Below the pieces are notes generated by a model. It was given only the letters and a program-made list of their open reading frames with translations, was not told the origin of the DNA and made no database searches. Shown piece by piece: positions 18,078 through 26,638 of a stretch of DNA of 64,000 nucleotides. The translations under genes were made by a program, and so were the position numbers. Each line of letters begins with the position of its first letter. Positions within the stretch are counted from its first letter, which is position 1. The DNA comes from Shewanella sp. MBTL60-112-B2 (GTDB lineage: Bacteria > Pseudomonadota > Gammaproteobacteria > Enterobacterales > Shewanellaceae): NCBI RefSeq assembly GCF_019655055.1, contig NZ_BPFA01000016.1, positions 39,409 to 103,408 on the forward strand, written 5' to 3'.

Positions 18078-18129
18078 TCTAGGTTTAAGATTGCAAAAAC
18101 CCCCGCTCCGCAAGGAACGGGGGTTTTTT
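18043..18129 (+). promoter_or_regulatory. ilvGMEDA transcription attenuator
   Basis: Terminator: CCCCCG (18100-18105) pairs with CGGGGG (18118-18123) with an inner TCC/GGA stem, then six T (18124-18129). Antiterminator: AGCGGGGG at 18043-18050 is an exact 8-base complement of CCCCCGCT at 18100-18107, so pairing would break the terminator. A protector is possible: CAGCTC (18000-18005), inside the leader coding sequence just before the Ile/Val codons, can pair with GGGCTG (18048-18053). The three parts give the classic attenuation logic. Confidence 0.88.
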
Positions 18130-18206
18130 CGTATAAGGGCCCAGATAAAGTAAAAACTGAATCTAAGTCCTTATGAAATACGTTAATGGTAGTGGGGCAC
18201 TGATTT

Positions 18207-19916
18207 ATGGAACAAGGGCAAATGGAGCAGAGTCAAATGGAACCTGGGCAGATGATACGAGGCGCAGATGCAGTCATCAAAGCGATTGCAGCTCACGGTG
18301 TAACTACAGTTTTTGGTTATCCCGGTGGGGCAATTATGCCTATCTATGATGCGCTCTACGGCAGCCCAGTAGAACATCTTCTCAGTCGTCACGAGCAAGG
18401 CGCTGCATTTGCTGCTGTCGGTTTTGCAAGAGCAAGTGGCCAAACTGGCGTATGTTTTGCGACTTCCGGCCCCGGCGCCACAAATTTGGTGACTTCCCTT
18501 GCTGACGCGCTACTCGACTCAGTTCCCGTGGTAGCCATCACCGGCCAAGTCTCTACTGCGGTTATCGGCACCGATGCCTTCCAAGAAATCGATGTTTTAG
18601 GCATGTCACTATCGTGCACTAAGCACAGTTTTATGGTGTCCCATGTCGATGAACTCGTGCCTACGCTTTATAAAGCATTTGAGATTGCCGCTTCAGGCCG
18701 CCCTGGTCCCGTTTTAGTCGATATACCCAAAGATGTGCAAATCGCCATGCTGGAGTACAAGACGCCACTGCAAGCGGTAACGCCTGAGCCGGAGCATACG
18801 CCTGAGCAAATAAATGATGCTCGCGAGCTTATCAGTCAAGCTAAGCAGCCAATGCTGTATGTGGGCGGCGGTGTTGGCATGGCAAGCGCGGTTGACCAGC
18901 TACGTGACTTTATCAAGGTCACTGGCATTCCGTCGGTTGCCACATTAAAGGGCTTAGGCTCTATCGCGCCTGAGACCCCTGGCTATTTAGGCATGCTGGG
19001 TATGCATGGCTCTAAAGCGTCTAACTTGGCGGTACAAGAGTGCGACCTGTTGATTGTTGTTGGCGCGCGATTTGACGACCGAGTGACTGGGCGCTTAGCC
19101 AGCTTTGCTGAAAATGCCAAGGTGATCCACTTAGACATCGATGCTGCTGAGCTAGGTAAGTTACGCCTGCCTGAAGTGGCTATCGCTGGCGACCTACGTC
19201 AGATCCTGCCCGCGTTAACTCAAAACCTAGGTGAGCAATTTGCTCCATGGCAAACCAAGATTGTACAGATGAAGCAAGAGCATCAGTGGCGTTATGACCG
19301 CCCGGGTGAGCTTATCTATGCCCCTGCTATGCTAAATCGTTTGGCGCATAAGTTACCGCAAAACAGTGTTGTTGCCTGTGATGTGGGTCAGCACCAGATG
19401 TGGGTGGCGCAGCATATGTTCTTTAACCGTCCTGAAGATCATCTATCGAGTGCGGGACTTGGCACTATGGGCTTTGGTCTTCCGGCAGCGATTGGCGCAA
19501 AAGTCGCACGACCCGATGCCACGGTTGTTGTCGTATCAGGCGATGGCTCATTTATGATGAATGTACAAGAGCTAACCACCATCAAGCGTAAGCGTCTACC
19601 CGTCAAAATCTTGCTTATCGATAATCAAAAGCTCGGCATGGTGAAGCAATGGCAACAGCTATTTTTTGAAGAGCGTTATAGCGAAACCGATCTTTCTGAC
19701 AACCCAGATTTCGTCAAGATGGCATCGGCGTTTGATATCTCTGGGCGTAATATCAATAAGGCCTGTGATGTCGAGGCGGGCTTAGATGAGCTGCTTAATA
19801 GCGAGGGGCCGTTCTTATTGCATGTGTCGATAGATGATGCCCATAACGTGTGGCCATTAGTGCCGCCAGGGGCGTCAAACCAAGACATGATGGATGAGAT
19901 GGACAAGCAAACGTAA
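18207..19916 (+). CDS. ilvG: Acetolactate synthase II large subunit
   Basis: Thiamine-diphosphate enzyme that condenses pyruvate with pyruvate or 2-oxobutyrate, first common step to valine, leucine and isoleucine. Seen: the [16 protein letters not shown]-terminal motif with the catalytic Glu in [11 protein letters not shown], the FAD-binding middle domain, and the ThDP/Mg motif [12 protein letters not shown] to DNQKLGM. The gene is intact, unlike E. coli K-12 ilvG. The N-terminus is odd: three 15-base repeats give ATGs at 18207, 18222, 18237 and a fourth at 18252; relatives begin close to the fourth. First gene after the attenuator, cotranscribed with ilvMEDA. Confidence 0.95.
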   Translation: MEQGQMEQSQMEPGQMIRGADAVIKAIAAHGVTTVFGYPGGAIMPIYDALYGSPVEHLLSRHEQGAAFAAVGFARASGQTGVCFATSGPGATNLVTSLADALLDSVPVVAITGQVSTAVIGTDAFQEIDVLGMSLSCTKHSFMVSHVDELVPTLYKAFEIAASGRPGPVLVDIPKDVQIAMLEYKTPLQAVTPEPEHTPEQINDARELISQAKQPMLYVGGGVGMASAVDQLRDFIKVTGIPSVATLKGLGSIAPETPGYLGMLGMHGSKASNLAVQECDLLIVVGARFDDRVTGRLASFAENAKVIHLDIDAAELGKLRLPEVAIAGDLRQILPALTQNLGEQFAPWQTKIVQMKQEHQWRYDRPGELIYAPAMLNRLAHKLPQNSVVACDVGQHQMWVAQHMFFNRPEDHLSSAGLGTMGFGLPAAIGAKVARPDATVVVVSGDGSFMMNVQELTTIKRKRLPVKILLIDNQKLGMVKQWQQLFFEERYSETDLSDNPDFVKMASAFDISGRNINKACDVEAGLDELLNSEGPFLLHVSIDDAHNVWPLVPPGASNQDMMDEMDKQT

Positions 19917-19993
19917 AGGTAAAAACGCCGAGTTTGAGACATTGAATTAACGCATTGAAGCATTAGCGATAGCGCGAGACGGAGAGCAAGAAT

Positions 19994-20257
19994 ATGAACA
20001 ATTACTCATTAGCATTAAATGTGCAGCAAAGGCCTGAAGTATTAGAGCGTGTGCTGCGTGTCGTTCGTCATCGTGGATTTAAGGTCGCTAATTTGAGCAT
20101 GCAGCTCAACAGTAATAACAGCACTAGCATCGATATGCTGGTGCAGAGCGAGCGCGAAGTTGGCTTGCTAACTAATCAAATAAATAAGCTTATTGATGTA
20201 ATTGATTGCCAGGTATTGGTAAACAGCTCAAGTGAACTAGCACAACAGGAAGGGTGA
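19994..20257 (+). CDS. ilvM: Acetolactate synthase II regulatory subunit (ACT domain)
   Basis: An 87-residue single ACT-domain protein (RPEVLERVLRVVRHRGFKV pattern) matching IlvM in length and position. It stabilises and activates the large subunit encoded 77 bp upstream. Followed by ilvE after only 4 bp, so the two are likely translationally coupled. Confidence 0.93.
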   Translation: MNNYSLALNVQQRPEVLERVLRVVRHRGFKVANLSMQLNSNNSTSIDMLVQSEREVGLLTNQINKLIDVIDCQVLVNSSSELAQQEG

Positions 20258-20261
20258 GAAT

Positions 20262-21185
20262 ATGGCCGCTAAAACAGCAGAGTTAATTTGGTTCAATGGT
20301 GAAATGATGCCTTGGGGTGATGCTAAGGTTCATGTCATGTCTCACGCACTGCACTATGGCACCTCCGTTTTTGAAGGTATCCGTGTTTACGATACTCATC
20401 GCGGGCCGGCTGGTTTCCGCTTAACTGAGCATGTTCAGCGTCTGTTTGATTCTGCCAAAATTTATCGTATGCCGATCCCTTATAGCTTCGATGATGTGAT
20501 GCAGGCGTGTCGAGACGCCACACTCGGTAATAGCTTAACTAGTGCATATATCCGCCCCTTGGCCTTTTATGGCGACGTCGGTATGGGGATCACACCACCA
20601 AAAGATGCTCAGTGCGATTTGTTAGTAGCAGCATTTCCGTGGGGAGCCTATCTAGGTGAAGACAGTATGGATGCTGGGGTGGATGTGGCTGTGACCTCGT
20701 GGAATCGTTTGGCGCCAAATACTATTCCAACAGGTGCTAAAGCGGGTGGCAACTATCTCTCGTCACTACAAATATCAACCGAAGCCAAACGCAATGGCTT
20801 CGATGAAGGGATCGCGCTGGACACCAACGGTTTAGTGAGTGAAGCGGCCGGTGCTAATATTTTTGTCATTAAAAAGAACAAGATCTACACACCACCTGCA
20901 ACAGCAGCTATTCTGATGGGGCTGACACGGGACAGTATTATCACCCTTGCTCGAGATAAAGGTTATCAGGTGGTTGAAGAACAAATGTCACGTGAATTTC
21001 TCTATCTTGCCGACGAGATCTTTATGACTGGTACCGCTGCTGAAATCGTGCCAGTGCGCAGCGTGGATCGTATCGAAGTCGGCACTGGCAAGCGCGGTGA
21101 GATCACCAAAGAAATTCAGCAGAGCTTCTTTGGTCTGTTTAATGGTGAGACCGAAGATAAGTGGGGTTGGTTGGAGGTTTTATAA
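20262..21185 (+). CDS. ilvE: Branched-chain amino acid aminotransferase
   Basis: Class IV PLP aminotransferase, 307 residues, transferring amino groups from glutamate to the 2-oxo acids of Val, Leu and Ile. The PLP lysine lies in TGAKAGGNYLSSLQ, and the N-terminal HALHYGTSVFEGIRVY and FMTGTAAEIVPV segments are characteristic. GGAAGG precedes the ATG. It is followed by an unusually long 383-bp gap with repeats before ilvD. Confidence 0.97.
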   Translation: MAAKTAELIWFNGEMMPWGDAKVHVMSHALHYGTSVFEGIRVYDTHRGPAGFRLTEHVQRLFDSAKIYRMPIPYSFDDVMQACRDATLGNSLTSAYIRPLAFYGDVGMGITPPKDAQCDLLVAAFPWGAYLGEDSMDAGVDVAVTSWNRLAPNTIPTGAKAGGNYLSSLQISTEAKRNGFDEGIALDTNGLVSEAAGANIFVIKKNKIYTPPATAAILMGLTRDSIITLARDKGYQVVEEQMSREFLYLADEIFMTGTAAEIVPVRSVDRIEVGTGKRGEITKEIQQSFFGLFNGETEDKWGWLEVL

Positions 21186-21191
21186 AAAAGC

Positions 21192-21305
21192 AGGTCCTAG
21201 GTGCTAGGAAAGCTAAGAAAGGTCCTAGGAAAGCACAAGCAGAGACGAACGCTGCGCTTACGGATAGCGGTTAACGGAACGTTCGCAGGCTCACTGACGG
21301 AAAAG
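21192..21305 (+). repeat. Dispersed intergenic repeat, copy A
   Basis: Starts with tandem CCTAGG-containing words and continues into a core from 21244 containing GACGAACGCTGCGCTT and GGAACGTTCGC, whose CGAACG/CGTTCG arms can form a hairpin, and GCTCACTGA. A second copy in the same orientation lies at 44115-44224 after the tRNA cluster. It interrupts the ilvE-ilvD junction. Confidence 0.75.
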
Positions 21306-21322
21306 CCGGAAAAATTGGATTT

Positions 21323-21346
21323 TTGTAGGTCGGGCTTTAGCCCGTC
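21323..21346. repeat. REP-like palindrome
   Basis: TGTAGGTCGGGCTTTAGCCCGTC: CGGGC (21331-21335) pairs with GCCCG (21340-21344) around TTTA. This word resembles REP elements common in gammaproteobacterial intergenic DNA. Confidence 0.6.
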
Positions 21347-21505
21347 AATCAAGATTTGATATTAAGACTTGTCGGTATAACTACTGACTCACGAAAAAGC
21401 CGGAAAAGATTAGAGCGATATAAGAATCTAAGGATTGGCTAGATGTTTTTAGGACCTAGGGCCTAGAGCCAGGATATCAAACCTCAGGTTAACGAATTAG
21501 AAAAT

Positions 21506-21545
21506 AGAAGGTGAGAAATAGGTGCTATAGAACCTACAACCTTCT
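21506..21545 (+). promoter_or_regulatory. Nested hairpin in ilvD leader
   Basis: AGAAGGT (21506-21512) pairs with ACCTTCT (21539-21545), and inside it TAGGT (21519-21523) with ACCTA (21532-21536). It lies just before the ilvD ribosome binding site (AAAGGA, about 21555-21560). It could stabilise a processed ilvDA mRNA or act as a weak terminator; no long T-run follows. Confidence 0.45.
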
Positions 21546-21568
21546 TTAAAAAAATAAAGGATAATGCA

Positions 21569-23416
21569 ATGCCAAAACTACGTTCAGCAACCAGTACCGA
21601 AGGCCGTAACATGGCAGGAGCGCGTGCACTTTGGCGTGCCACAGGTGTGAAAGATAACGACTTCGGTAAGCCGATTATCGCCATTTCTAACTCCTTTACT
21701 CAGTTTGTGCCCGGTCACGTACATCTGAAAGATATGGGCTCTTTGGTGGCTGGTGCCATTGAAGAAGCGGGCGGCATTGCAAAAGAATTTAATACCATCG
21801 CCGTTGATGACGGCATCGCGATGGGGCACGGCGGTATGCTGTACAGCTTGCCATCGCGTGAACTGATTGCCGATAGCGTTGAATATATGGTGAATGCACA
21901 CTGCGCCGATGCCTTAGTGTGTATCTCGAATTGCGATAAGATCACCCCTGGCATGCTAATGGCGTCATTACGCCTTAATATTCCAGTGATTTTTGTATCG
22001 GGCGGCCCGATGGAAGCGGGTAAAACTAAGCTGTCAGATAAGCTTATCAAGCTAGATCTGGTCGATGCTATGGTGGCGGGTGCCGATGAGCGCGTATCTG
22101 ACGAAGACAGTGAAAAGATTGAGCGTAGTGCTTGTCCAACCTGTGGTTCATGCTCGGGTATGTTTACTGCTAACTCGATGAACTGTTTAACCGAGGCGCT
22201 TGGTTTATCATTGCCAGGTAACGGCTCTATGTTAGCGACTCACGCCGATCGCCGTGAACTCTTCCTTGAAGCGGGTCGCCGTATTATGGACCTTGCCACA
22301 CGCTATTACCGCGATGATGACGAGTCAGCCTTGCCGCGTAATATCGCTAACTTCAAGGCGTTTGAAAATGCCATGACCTTAGATATCGCCATGGGCGGCT
22401 CAAGTAATACCGTGCTGCATTTACTTGCAGCAGCCCAAGAGGCTGAAGTGGATTTCACTATGGCTGATATTGACCGTTTATCTAGACTGGTACCGCACTT
22501 GTGTAAAGTGGCTCCAGCCACGCCGAAATACCATATGGAAGATGTCCACCGCGCTGGTGGTGTAATGGGGATCTTGGGTGAGCTAGACCGAGCTAACTTA
22601 CTGCATAACGATGCCTATCACGTAGCCGGAAAAAATCTTGCAGAAGTATTGGCAAAATTCGATATTGCCCAGAGTGATGACGCCGCGGTGCGTAAATTCT
22701 TCTCTGCAGGCCCTGCTGGTATTCCAACTACCAAGGCCTTTAGTCAGGATTGCCGCTGGGACAGTGTTGATGATGATCGCCAAGAAGGTTGTATTCGCAG
22801 TCGTGAATTTGCTTTTAGCCAAGAAGGTGGTTTGGCAGTACTGTCAGGCAACGTAGCGCTTGATGGCTGTATCGTTAAAACCGCGGGCGTTGAAGTGGAG
22901 AATCACACTTTTGTGGGTAGCGCGCGCGTGTATGAAAGCCAAGACGATGCGGTAGCTGGTATTTTAGGTGGTGAAGTGGTTGCAGGTGACGTGGTGGTTA
23001 TTCGCTACGAAGGCCCTAAAGGTGGACCCGGTATGCAAGAGATGCTTTACCCAACCAGTTATTTGAAATCTCGTGGTCTAGGCACACAATGCGCACTGAT
23101 CACAGATGGTCGTTTCTCGGGTGGTACTTCAGGCTTGTCTATTGGCCATGTTTCACCAGAAGCGGCGGCTGGCGGCACCATAGGTTTAGTGCAAACTGGC
23201 GATCGTATTGAAATCGATATTCCGGCACGCTCAATCAAACTCGCTATCAGTGATATTGAGTTAGCGGCGCGCCGCACTGCAATGGAAGCGCTTGGTAGTG
23301 ATGCTTGGAAGCCTCTAGGGCGAGTAAGACAAGTATCGATGGCACTTAAGGCCTATGCACTATTAGCGACCAGTGCCGATAAGGGCGCTGTGCGTGATAC
23401 GAGCAAGCTAGTTTAA
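21569..23416 (+). CDS. ilvD: Dihydroxy-acid dehydratase
   Basis: Iron-sulfur dehydratase of 615 residues (E. coli 616), third common step of Ile/Val synthesis, turning dihydroxy acids into 2-oxo acids. Cluster cysteines are visible in [12 protein letters not shown] and [13 protein letters not shown], and substrate/Mg residues in [19 protein letters not shown] lies before the ATG. Cotranscribed with ilvA 28 bp downstream. Confidence 0.97.
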   Translation: MPKLRSATSTEGRNMAGARALWRATGVKDNDFGKPIIAISNSFTQFVPGHVHLKDMGSLVAGAIEEAGGIAKEFNTIAVDDGIAMGHGGMLYSLPSRELIADSVEYMVNAHCADALVCISNCDKITPGMLMASLRLNIPVIFVSGGPMEAGKTKLSDKLIKLDLVDAMVAGADERVSDEDSEKIERSACPTCGSCSGMFTANSMNCLTEALGLSLPGNGSMLATHADRRELFLEAGRRIMDLATRYYRDDDESALPRNIANFKAFENAMTLDIAMGGSSNTVLHLLAAAQEAEVDFTMADIDRLSRLVPHLCKVAPATPKYHMEDVHRAGGVMGILGELDRANLLHNDAYHVAGKNLAEVLAKFDIAQSDDAAVRKFFSAGPAGIPTTKAFSQDCRWDSVDDDRQEGCIRSREFAFSQEGGLAVLSGNVALDGCIVKTAGVEVENHTFVGSARVYESQDDAVAGILGGEVVAGDVVVIRYEGPKGGPGMQEMLYPTSYLKSRGLGTQCALITDGRFSGGTSGLSIGHVSPEAAAGGTIGLVQTGDRIEIDIPARSIKLAISDIELAARRTAMEALGSDAWKPLGRVRQVSMALKAYALLATSADKGAVRDTSKLV

Positions 23417-23444
23417 TCGATTTAACGGGATTAAGAGGTAGTTT

Positions 23445-24998
23445 ATGTTGGCTCTAGCATCACAATCGCAACTAGATTTGGCGCACTATTATTTGCAGAA
23501 GACATTACTGTCATCGGTTTATGATGTGGCTAAAGTTACGCCGCTTTCTAGCCTTAACAAGCTGTCGGCACGTTTAGGCTGTCAGGTATTTTTAAAGCGT
23601 GAAGATATGCAGCCTGTGCACTCGTTTAAACTTCGCGGTGCTTACAACAAGATAGCGGAATTGACTAAAGAAGAATGTGAATGTGGTGTGGTGTGCGCCT
23701 CGGCGGGTAATCATGCTCAAGGCGTGGCGATGTCGGCTTCAGCTCGCGGTATTAGTGCGGTGATAGTGATGCCTGAGACGACTCCCGATATTAAGGTCGA
23801 TGCGGTTAGGCGTCTTGGTGGAGAAGTGGTGCTGCATGGCCAAGCGTTCGATCAGGCCAATGCTTATGCCCAAAGTCTTGCGAAGAATGAAGGGCGCGTT
23901 TATGTGGCGCCGTTTGATGACGAAGCAGTGATTGCAGGCCAAGGCACTGTGGCGCAAGAGATGTTGCAGCAGCAGCGCGATCTCGAAGTGGTGTTTGTAC
24001 CTGTTGGTGGCGGTGGCTTAATTGCGGGTGTTGCGGCTTACTATAAAGCGGTAATGCCACAGGTGAAGATAATCGGTGTCGAGCCGGAAGATTCTGCCTG
24101 TTTAAAGGCGGCGCTAGAAGCCGATGAGCGGGTGATATTGCCGCAAGTTGGTTTGTTTGCTGATGGCGTGGCCGTTAAGCAGATTGGCGCCGAACCATTT
24201 AGATTGGCTCGTGAGTATGTCGATGATGTGATCACCGTGAGTTCAGATGAAATCTGCGCAGCGGTGAAGGATATCTTTGAAGATACGCGAGCGATTGCCG
24301 AGCCGTCAGGTGCGCTATCCTTGGCTGGGCTGAAAAAGTATATTGGTAGTAATGGTAAAGGCGAGAAAGTGGGCGCGATTTTAAGTGGCGCTAACGTGAA
24401 TTTTCATAGCTTGCGCTATGTGTCTGAACGCTGTGAACTTGGTGAGCAGAAAGAAGCGATTTTGGCGGTTAAAGTTCCTGAGCGCCCAGGTGTGTTTCTG
24501 CGTTTTTGCGAGCTATTAGACAAGCGAGCGATGACCGAATTTAACTACCGCTTCAGTAGCCGTGATAAAGCTGTGGTGTTTGCGGGGATTCGTTTGTCAG
24601 AAGGGCAGAGTGAGCTCGATGGCATTATTGCTAACCTGGAGTCTGAAGGCTTTGGTGTGCAGGATTTGTCTAATGATGAAACGGCCAAGTTGCATGTGCG
24701 TTACATGGTGGGAGGGCAGCCGCCTGAGCCACTTGAGGAACGTTTGTTTAGCTTTGAATTTCCAGAGCATCCTGGCGCACTATTTAAGTTTTTAACCACC
24801 TTGCAGAGTAAGTGGAATATCAGCCTGTTTCATTATCGAAATCATGGTGCTGCTTACGGTCGAGTATTAGCGGGTTTTGAGGTGCCAGAATGTGATAATT
24901 TGGCCTTTAAACAGTTTTTAACTGAATTAGGTTTTGTCTATCAAGAGGAAACTGAAAGCCCAGCTTATCAGCTGTTTTTAGATAACCGCAGCCAATAA
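23445..24998 (+). CDS. ilvA: Threonine ammonia-lyase, biosynthetic
   Basis: PLP enzyme of 517 residues that deaminates threonine to 2-oxobutyrate, first committed step of isoleucine synthesis and feedback-inhibited by isoleucine. The PLP lysine is in VHSFKLRGAYN, the phosphate-binding loop is VGGGGLIAGV, and the C-terminal 170 residues form the two ACT-like regulatory subdomains (KVPERPGVFLRFCELL and FEFPEHPGALFKFL). Last gene of the operon. Confidence 0.97.
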   Translation: MLALASQSQLDLAHYYLQKTLLSSVYDVAKVTPLSSLNKLSARLGCQVFLKREDMQPVHSFKLRGAYNKIAELTKEECECGVVCASAGNHAQGVAMSASARGISAVIVMPETTPDIKVDAVRRLGGEVVLHGQAFDQANAYAQSLAKNEGRVYVAPFDDEAVIAGQGTVAQEMLQQQRDLEVVFVPVGGGGLIAGVAAYYKAVMPQVKIIGVEPEDSACLKAALEADERVILPQVGLFADGVAVKQIGAEPFRLAREYVDDVITVSSDEICAAVKDIFEDTRAIAEPSGALSLAGLKKYIGSNGKGEKVGAILSGANVNFHSLRYVSERCELGEQKEAILAVKVPERPGVFLRFCELLDKRAMTEFNYRFSSRDKAVVFAGIRLSEGQSELDGIIANLESEGFGVQDLSNDETAKLHVRYMVGGQPPEPLEERLFSFEFPEHPGALFKFLTTLQSKWNISLFHYRNHGAAYGRVLAGFEVPECDNLAFKQFLTELGFVYQEETESPAYQLFLDNRSQ

Positions 24999-25023
24999 GC
25001 AGATTGAGTTGGTCATCCATATA

Positions 25024-25053
25024 GGCAGTGTCGATTATCGATGCTGTCTTTTT
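25024..25053 (+). terminator. Terminator of the ilvGMEDA operon
   Basis: GGCAGTGTCGA (25024-25034) pairs through its full length, with several G-U pairs, with TCGATGCTGTC (25038-25048), followed by five T and more T-rich sequence. It lies 26 bp after ilvA. The rest of the 330-bp gap to 25328 shows no gene; it should carry the promoter of the aminotransferase. Confidence 0.8.
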
Positions 25054-25328
25054 ATTTTCTCAGCTTAAGTATTATTAACGTTGCTGTAAGATTTATCAGC
25101 TATCTGCTTGATAGTAACAGAGCTTCTTTTGTAGTATGGCGTGAAGCTGTTTTTTTATACTGTTTGTTTTTTCGCTGACTTATAGCTTTGATAGAGTAAT
25201 CGATACAAGAATAATATTTCATAGCAGACTGACTCACACGTAGGGGCTTAATGATATTTTTCGTTATAGCAGTATGGCGGCAGTCGAATTTAACCTAATA
25301 CCAAGCGACCAGTTTTAGAGGAAATATC

Positions 25329-26465
25329 ATGTTACCTGCACCCTTTATAGAGTCATTTAATCCCCCCCGACGCGTGCTGATGGGCCCGGGCCCTTCAGAT
25401 GTTTATCCTGAGGTGCTGGCGGCACAGGCCAAGCCTACAATCGGTCATTTAGATCCGCTATTTGTTGAGATGATGGATGAACTTAAGGCATTAATTCAAT
25501 ATGCATTTCAGACCAAAAACGAGATGACCATGGCGGTCTCAGCCCCAGGCAGTGCAGGCATGGAAACCTGTTTTGTTAATTTGGTTGAACCGGGTGAAAA
25601 AGTGATTGTTTGCCGCAATGGCGTGTTCGGTGAGCGTATGCGCCAGAACGTTGAGCGTGTTGGCGGCGTAGCAGTGGTGGTGGATAACGAATGGGGTGAG
25701 GCGGTTGATACTGACCAAGTTGCCAGCGCCTTGGCTGCTCATCCTGATGCCAAGTTTTTAGCCTTTGTGCATGCCGAAACCTCTACGGGGGCTTTATCAG
25801 ATGCCAAGGCTTTGTGTGCGTTAGCTAAGCAACATGATTGCTTATCCATCGTCGACGCGGTCACCTCTTTAGGCGGCGTTGAGTTGCTGGTGGATGAGTG
25901 GGGCATAGATGCGATTTATTCAGGTAGTCAGAAGTGCTTATCCTGTGTGCCGGGCTTGTCGCCAGTGTCATTTTCACCTGCAGCTGTGGCTAAGTTAAAG
26001 GCGCGTAAAACGCCTGTACAAAGTTGGTTCCTCGATCAAACTTTAGTCATGGGATATTGGGATGCTTCTAGTGATGGCAAGCGTAGCTACCATCATACCG
26101 CGCCAGTTAATGCCCTCTATGCACTGCATGAATCACTGCGCTTATTAGCGGCTGAAGGCTTAGAGCTTGCTTGGCAGCGCCATGCCGATATGCACCAAGT
26201 ACTACGACACGGTCTACAGCGTTTAGGGCTTAAGTTTGTGGTGGCTGAAGAGTGTCGTTTACCTCAGTTGAATGCGGTGTATATTCCAGAAGGCATCGAT
26301 GACGCCAGAATTAGAAAGCAACTGCTAGAGAACTATAATCTAGAGATAGGTGCAGGCCTTGGCGCGCTGGCTGGAAAAGCTTGGCGCATTGGCTTGATGG
26401 GCTTTGGTGCAAGGCGTGAAAATGTCGCGCTTTGTCTTAAAGCATTAGAGGAAGTATTGGCGTAG
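25329..26465 (+). CDS. PLP aminotransferase, alanine/serine-glyoxylate (AGXT) type
   Basis: A 378-residue class V aminotransferase. Motifs are the N-terminal LMGPGPSDVYPEVL, the substrate loop SAPGSAGMET, the Asp that binds the pyridine nitrogen in SIVDAVTSLGG and the Schiff-base lysine in YSGSQKCLSCVPG. It resembles alanine-glyoxylate/serine-glyoxylate/serine-pyruvate aminotransferases, which use glyoxylate or pyruvate as amino acceptor; the exact substrate cannot be told. AGAGGA precedes the ATG. It is a single-gene unit after the ilv terminator and may not be related to the ilv pathway. Confidence 0.9.
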   Translation: MLPAPFIESFNPPRRVLMGPGPSDVYPEVLAAQAKPTIGHLDPLFVEMMDELKALIQYAFQTKNEMTMAVSAPGSAGMETCFVNLVEPGEKVIVCRNGVFGERMRQNVERVGGVAVVVDNEWGEAVDTDQVASALAAHPDAKFLAFVHAETSTGALSDAKALCALAKQHDCLSIVDAVTSLGGVELLVDEWGIDAIYSGSQKCLSCVPGLSPVSFSPAAVAKLKARKTPVQSWFLDQTLVMGYWDASSDGKRSYHHTAPVNALYALHESLRLLAAEGLELAWQRHADMHQVLRHGLQRLGLKFVVAEECRLPQLNAVYIPEGIDDARIRKQLLENYNLEIGAGLGALAGKAWRIGLMGFGARRENVALCLKALEEVLA

Positions 26466-26512
26466 AAACTTTAACCGCTCTCTTCTGAGAGCTATACCAT
26501 TAAGTCTTAATA

Positions 26513-26608
26513 AACCACGAAGCGCTCACTGTGTTTGCGACACAGAGGGCACGAAGAAAACAAAAAGTACGGCTAGCTTTTCTTCGTGAGCTTCGTGCCC
26601 TCCGTGGT
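26513..26608. repeat. Large imperfect inverted repeat
   Basis: The right arm (26578-26608) contains GAGCTTCGTGCCCTCCGTGG; its complement recurs in the left arm (26513-26560) as ACCACG, GAGGGCACGAAG and GAAAA, interrupted by an insert with its own hairpin (CTGTGT...ACACAG). It lies between convergent genes and could end both transcripts or be a miniature repeat. Confidence 0.6.
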
Positions 26609-26638
26609 CCATAGATTTTAGCTGTGGACCTTAATTCT

